Positions 63,201-64,000 of a stretch of DNA of 64,000 bases are shown one piece after another (the first letter of the stretch is position 1; each line of letters opens with the position of its first letter). The DNA lies in contig JAQGBZ010000238.1 in assembly GCA_034687125.1 (NCBI GenBank), positions 1 through 64,000 on the forward strand, written 5' to 3'. Under the pieces are notes generated by a model. That model did no database searches. It was not told the origin of the DNA and was given only the letters and a program-made list of their open reading frames with translations. Origin of the DNA: Neelides folsomi. Lineage: Eukaryota; Arthropoda; Collembola; Neelipleona; Neelidae. Both the position numbers and the translations under genes were made by a program.

Positions 63201-64000
63201 GAGCCGTCCCTTTGACCAACCGAACCACCATGTTATCTATATTACTTGTATCAATGGTGCTCGGGAAGCTCGGCAATTTAGTACGGCATTTAATTAACGA
63301 CCCTTCGGCCCGCTTATTGATGCGTTCACAACGTGTGATGTGTCATCTCATTATTTTGGCTTATCCTGTCTCTGCATGTGGAAGGGATAAGCATAGGTCA
63401 CGGAATGGGAAACGGGAGTTTGTTTACAGATAGCCTTCTTCAAAGATTCACACACATGTCAGTCCCAATGGAGCTCTAATGGAGAGAAATTAATTCCTAA
63501 TCATAAAACGGTTATTTGCGTAGGCTCAATGGATGGTCGTGGAGGCGGAGAGTAATTATATTTTCAATGCTGCATGGAAGGTGCAGACTCAGGTGACGGG
63601 GCGAGAGAAGGTGGCTAGATAAGAAGATGAGCACGGGATGGAAGCTAATTAGGTGAATGGAAATGATAGCTATCCTTGATGGGATAATCAAACTGACTCC
63701 ACCCAAAAACCAAGGAGGGACATTTTCCCTATTTAGAAACTAAATTAGCGGAGATGGGCTGTCAGGAGGCCATTAGGATCTCCGACCGCTGAACAATTAT
63801 TCTATTAGTCCATCGGACCAGGCCATATTTCCCATTCCATATTTCTCTATCAACAAGGAATTGGTATTTGTGCGGGAGTTTAACGCTGGTCCGTCACGCG
63901 GCCGGAGTCTCCTCTCAATACGAACCGAATTAAATTTAATGATGGTAAAAGCTGTAAAATGGGAGTTGGATGAGGGGTGAGTCCCCTCAATTACTCACAT
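51211..64000. other. Gene-poor region, no supported gene
   Basis: Nearly 13 kb right of the PREB start codon with no gene I can support. From 51.2 to 53 kb it is AT-rich and contains the palindrome at 52183-52207. From about 53 kb on it becomes less AT-rich, with many purine-rich and CT-rich patches, similar in texture to the long CARMIL introns. Open frames of 60-143 codons occur (for example 53547-53852, 53937-54368, 60961-61308 plus; 59857-60252, 62551-62748 minus), but none resembles a family and none links to others by a consistent splice chain. It could be intergenic DNA or the intron of a gene whose exons lie to the right. Confidence 0.45.
52183..52207. repeat. GC-rich perfect palindrome in AT-rich DNA
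   Basis: Two exact 11-base arms, ATGTTCCGCGC and GCGCGGAACAT, surround a TTC loop. Beyond them AT-rich tracts continue an imperfect inversion (TTTAAATAT on the left, TTTAAATATTT on the right). A stable hairpin like this can mark the end of a transposon, including the 3' hairpin of Helitrons, but neither a CTRR end nor a matching partner end was found. Confidence 0.8.

Overview
The window is nuclear DNA of an animal, most likely an arthropod or another ecdysozoan. It is AT-rich, and its protein genes are split by many short GT-AG introns. All recognised genes are conserved metazoan housekeeping or signalling genes. A PAN-plus-ZP apical matrix protein of the Drosophila Nyobe/Neyo/Trynity/NompA type points to Ecdysozoa. 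The species cannot be named from the sequence. Exon structures were worked out by hand from splice sites, phase and remembered homologues; for every gene called complete, the exon lengths add up to a whole number of codons.

Layout. 1-17.3 kb: the 5' half of a CARMIL (LRRC16) gene on the minus strand, 12 coding exons covering the PH domain and the first leucine-rich repeats; the gene runs off the left edge. 18.8-20.7 kb: an intron-free glomulin gene (plus). 21.4-25.1 kb: a 12-exon gene (minus) for a secreted then membrane-anchored protein with three PAN domains, a ZP domain, a furin site and a transmembrane anchor. 28.6-28.9 kb: a small secreted protein of unknown family (minus). 30.1-32.3 kb: a divergent pair, RAB5IF/OPTI (minus) and a KIAA1143 homologue (plus), the latter with a short terminal-inverted-repeat transposon in its second intron. 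32.9-33.7 kb: a LysM-domain membrane protein (LYSMD3/4-like, minus). 36.4-42.0 kb: a three-exon class A GPCR (plus) lacking the usual DRY and NPxxY motifs. 42-46.2 kb: AT-rich DNA with a cluster of three inverted-repeat elements. 46.2-48.2 kb: the ESCRT-III factor IST1 (minus). 49.3-51.2 kb: the Sar1 exchange factor PREB/Sec12 (minus). 51.2-64 kb: no gene I can support.

The genes do not form a pathway. Several act on membranes (CARMIL on cortical actin, RAB5IF and PREB at the ER, IST1 on endosomes and the midbody), but that is not evidence of co-regulation. The points most worth a second look are the motif-poor GPCR, the inverted-repeat cluster at 45.05-46.03 kb, the perfect-TIR element in the KIAA1143 intron, the GC-rich palindrome at 52.18 kb, the alternative CARMIL first exon and the orphan secreted protein.
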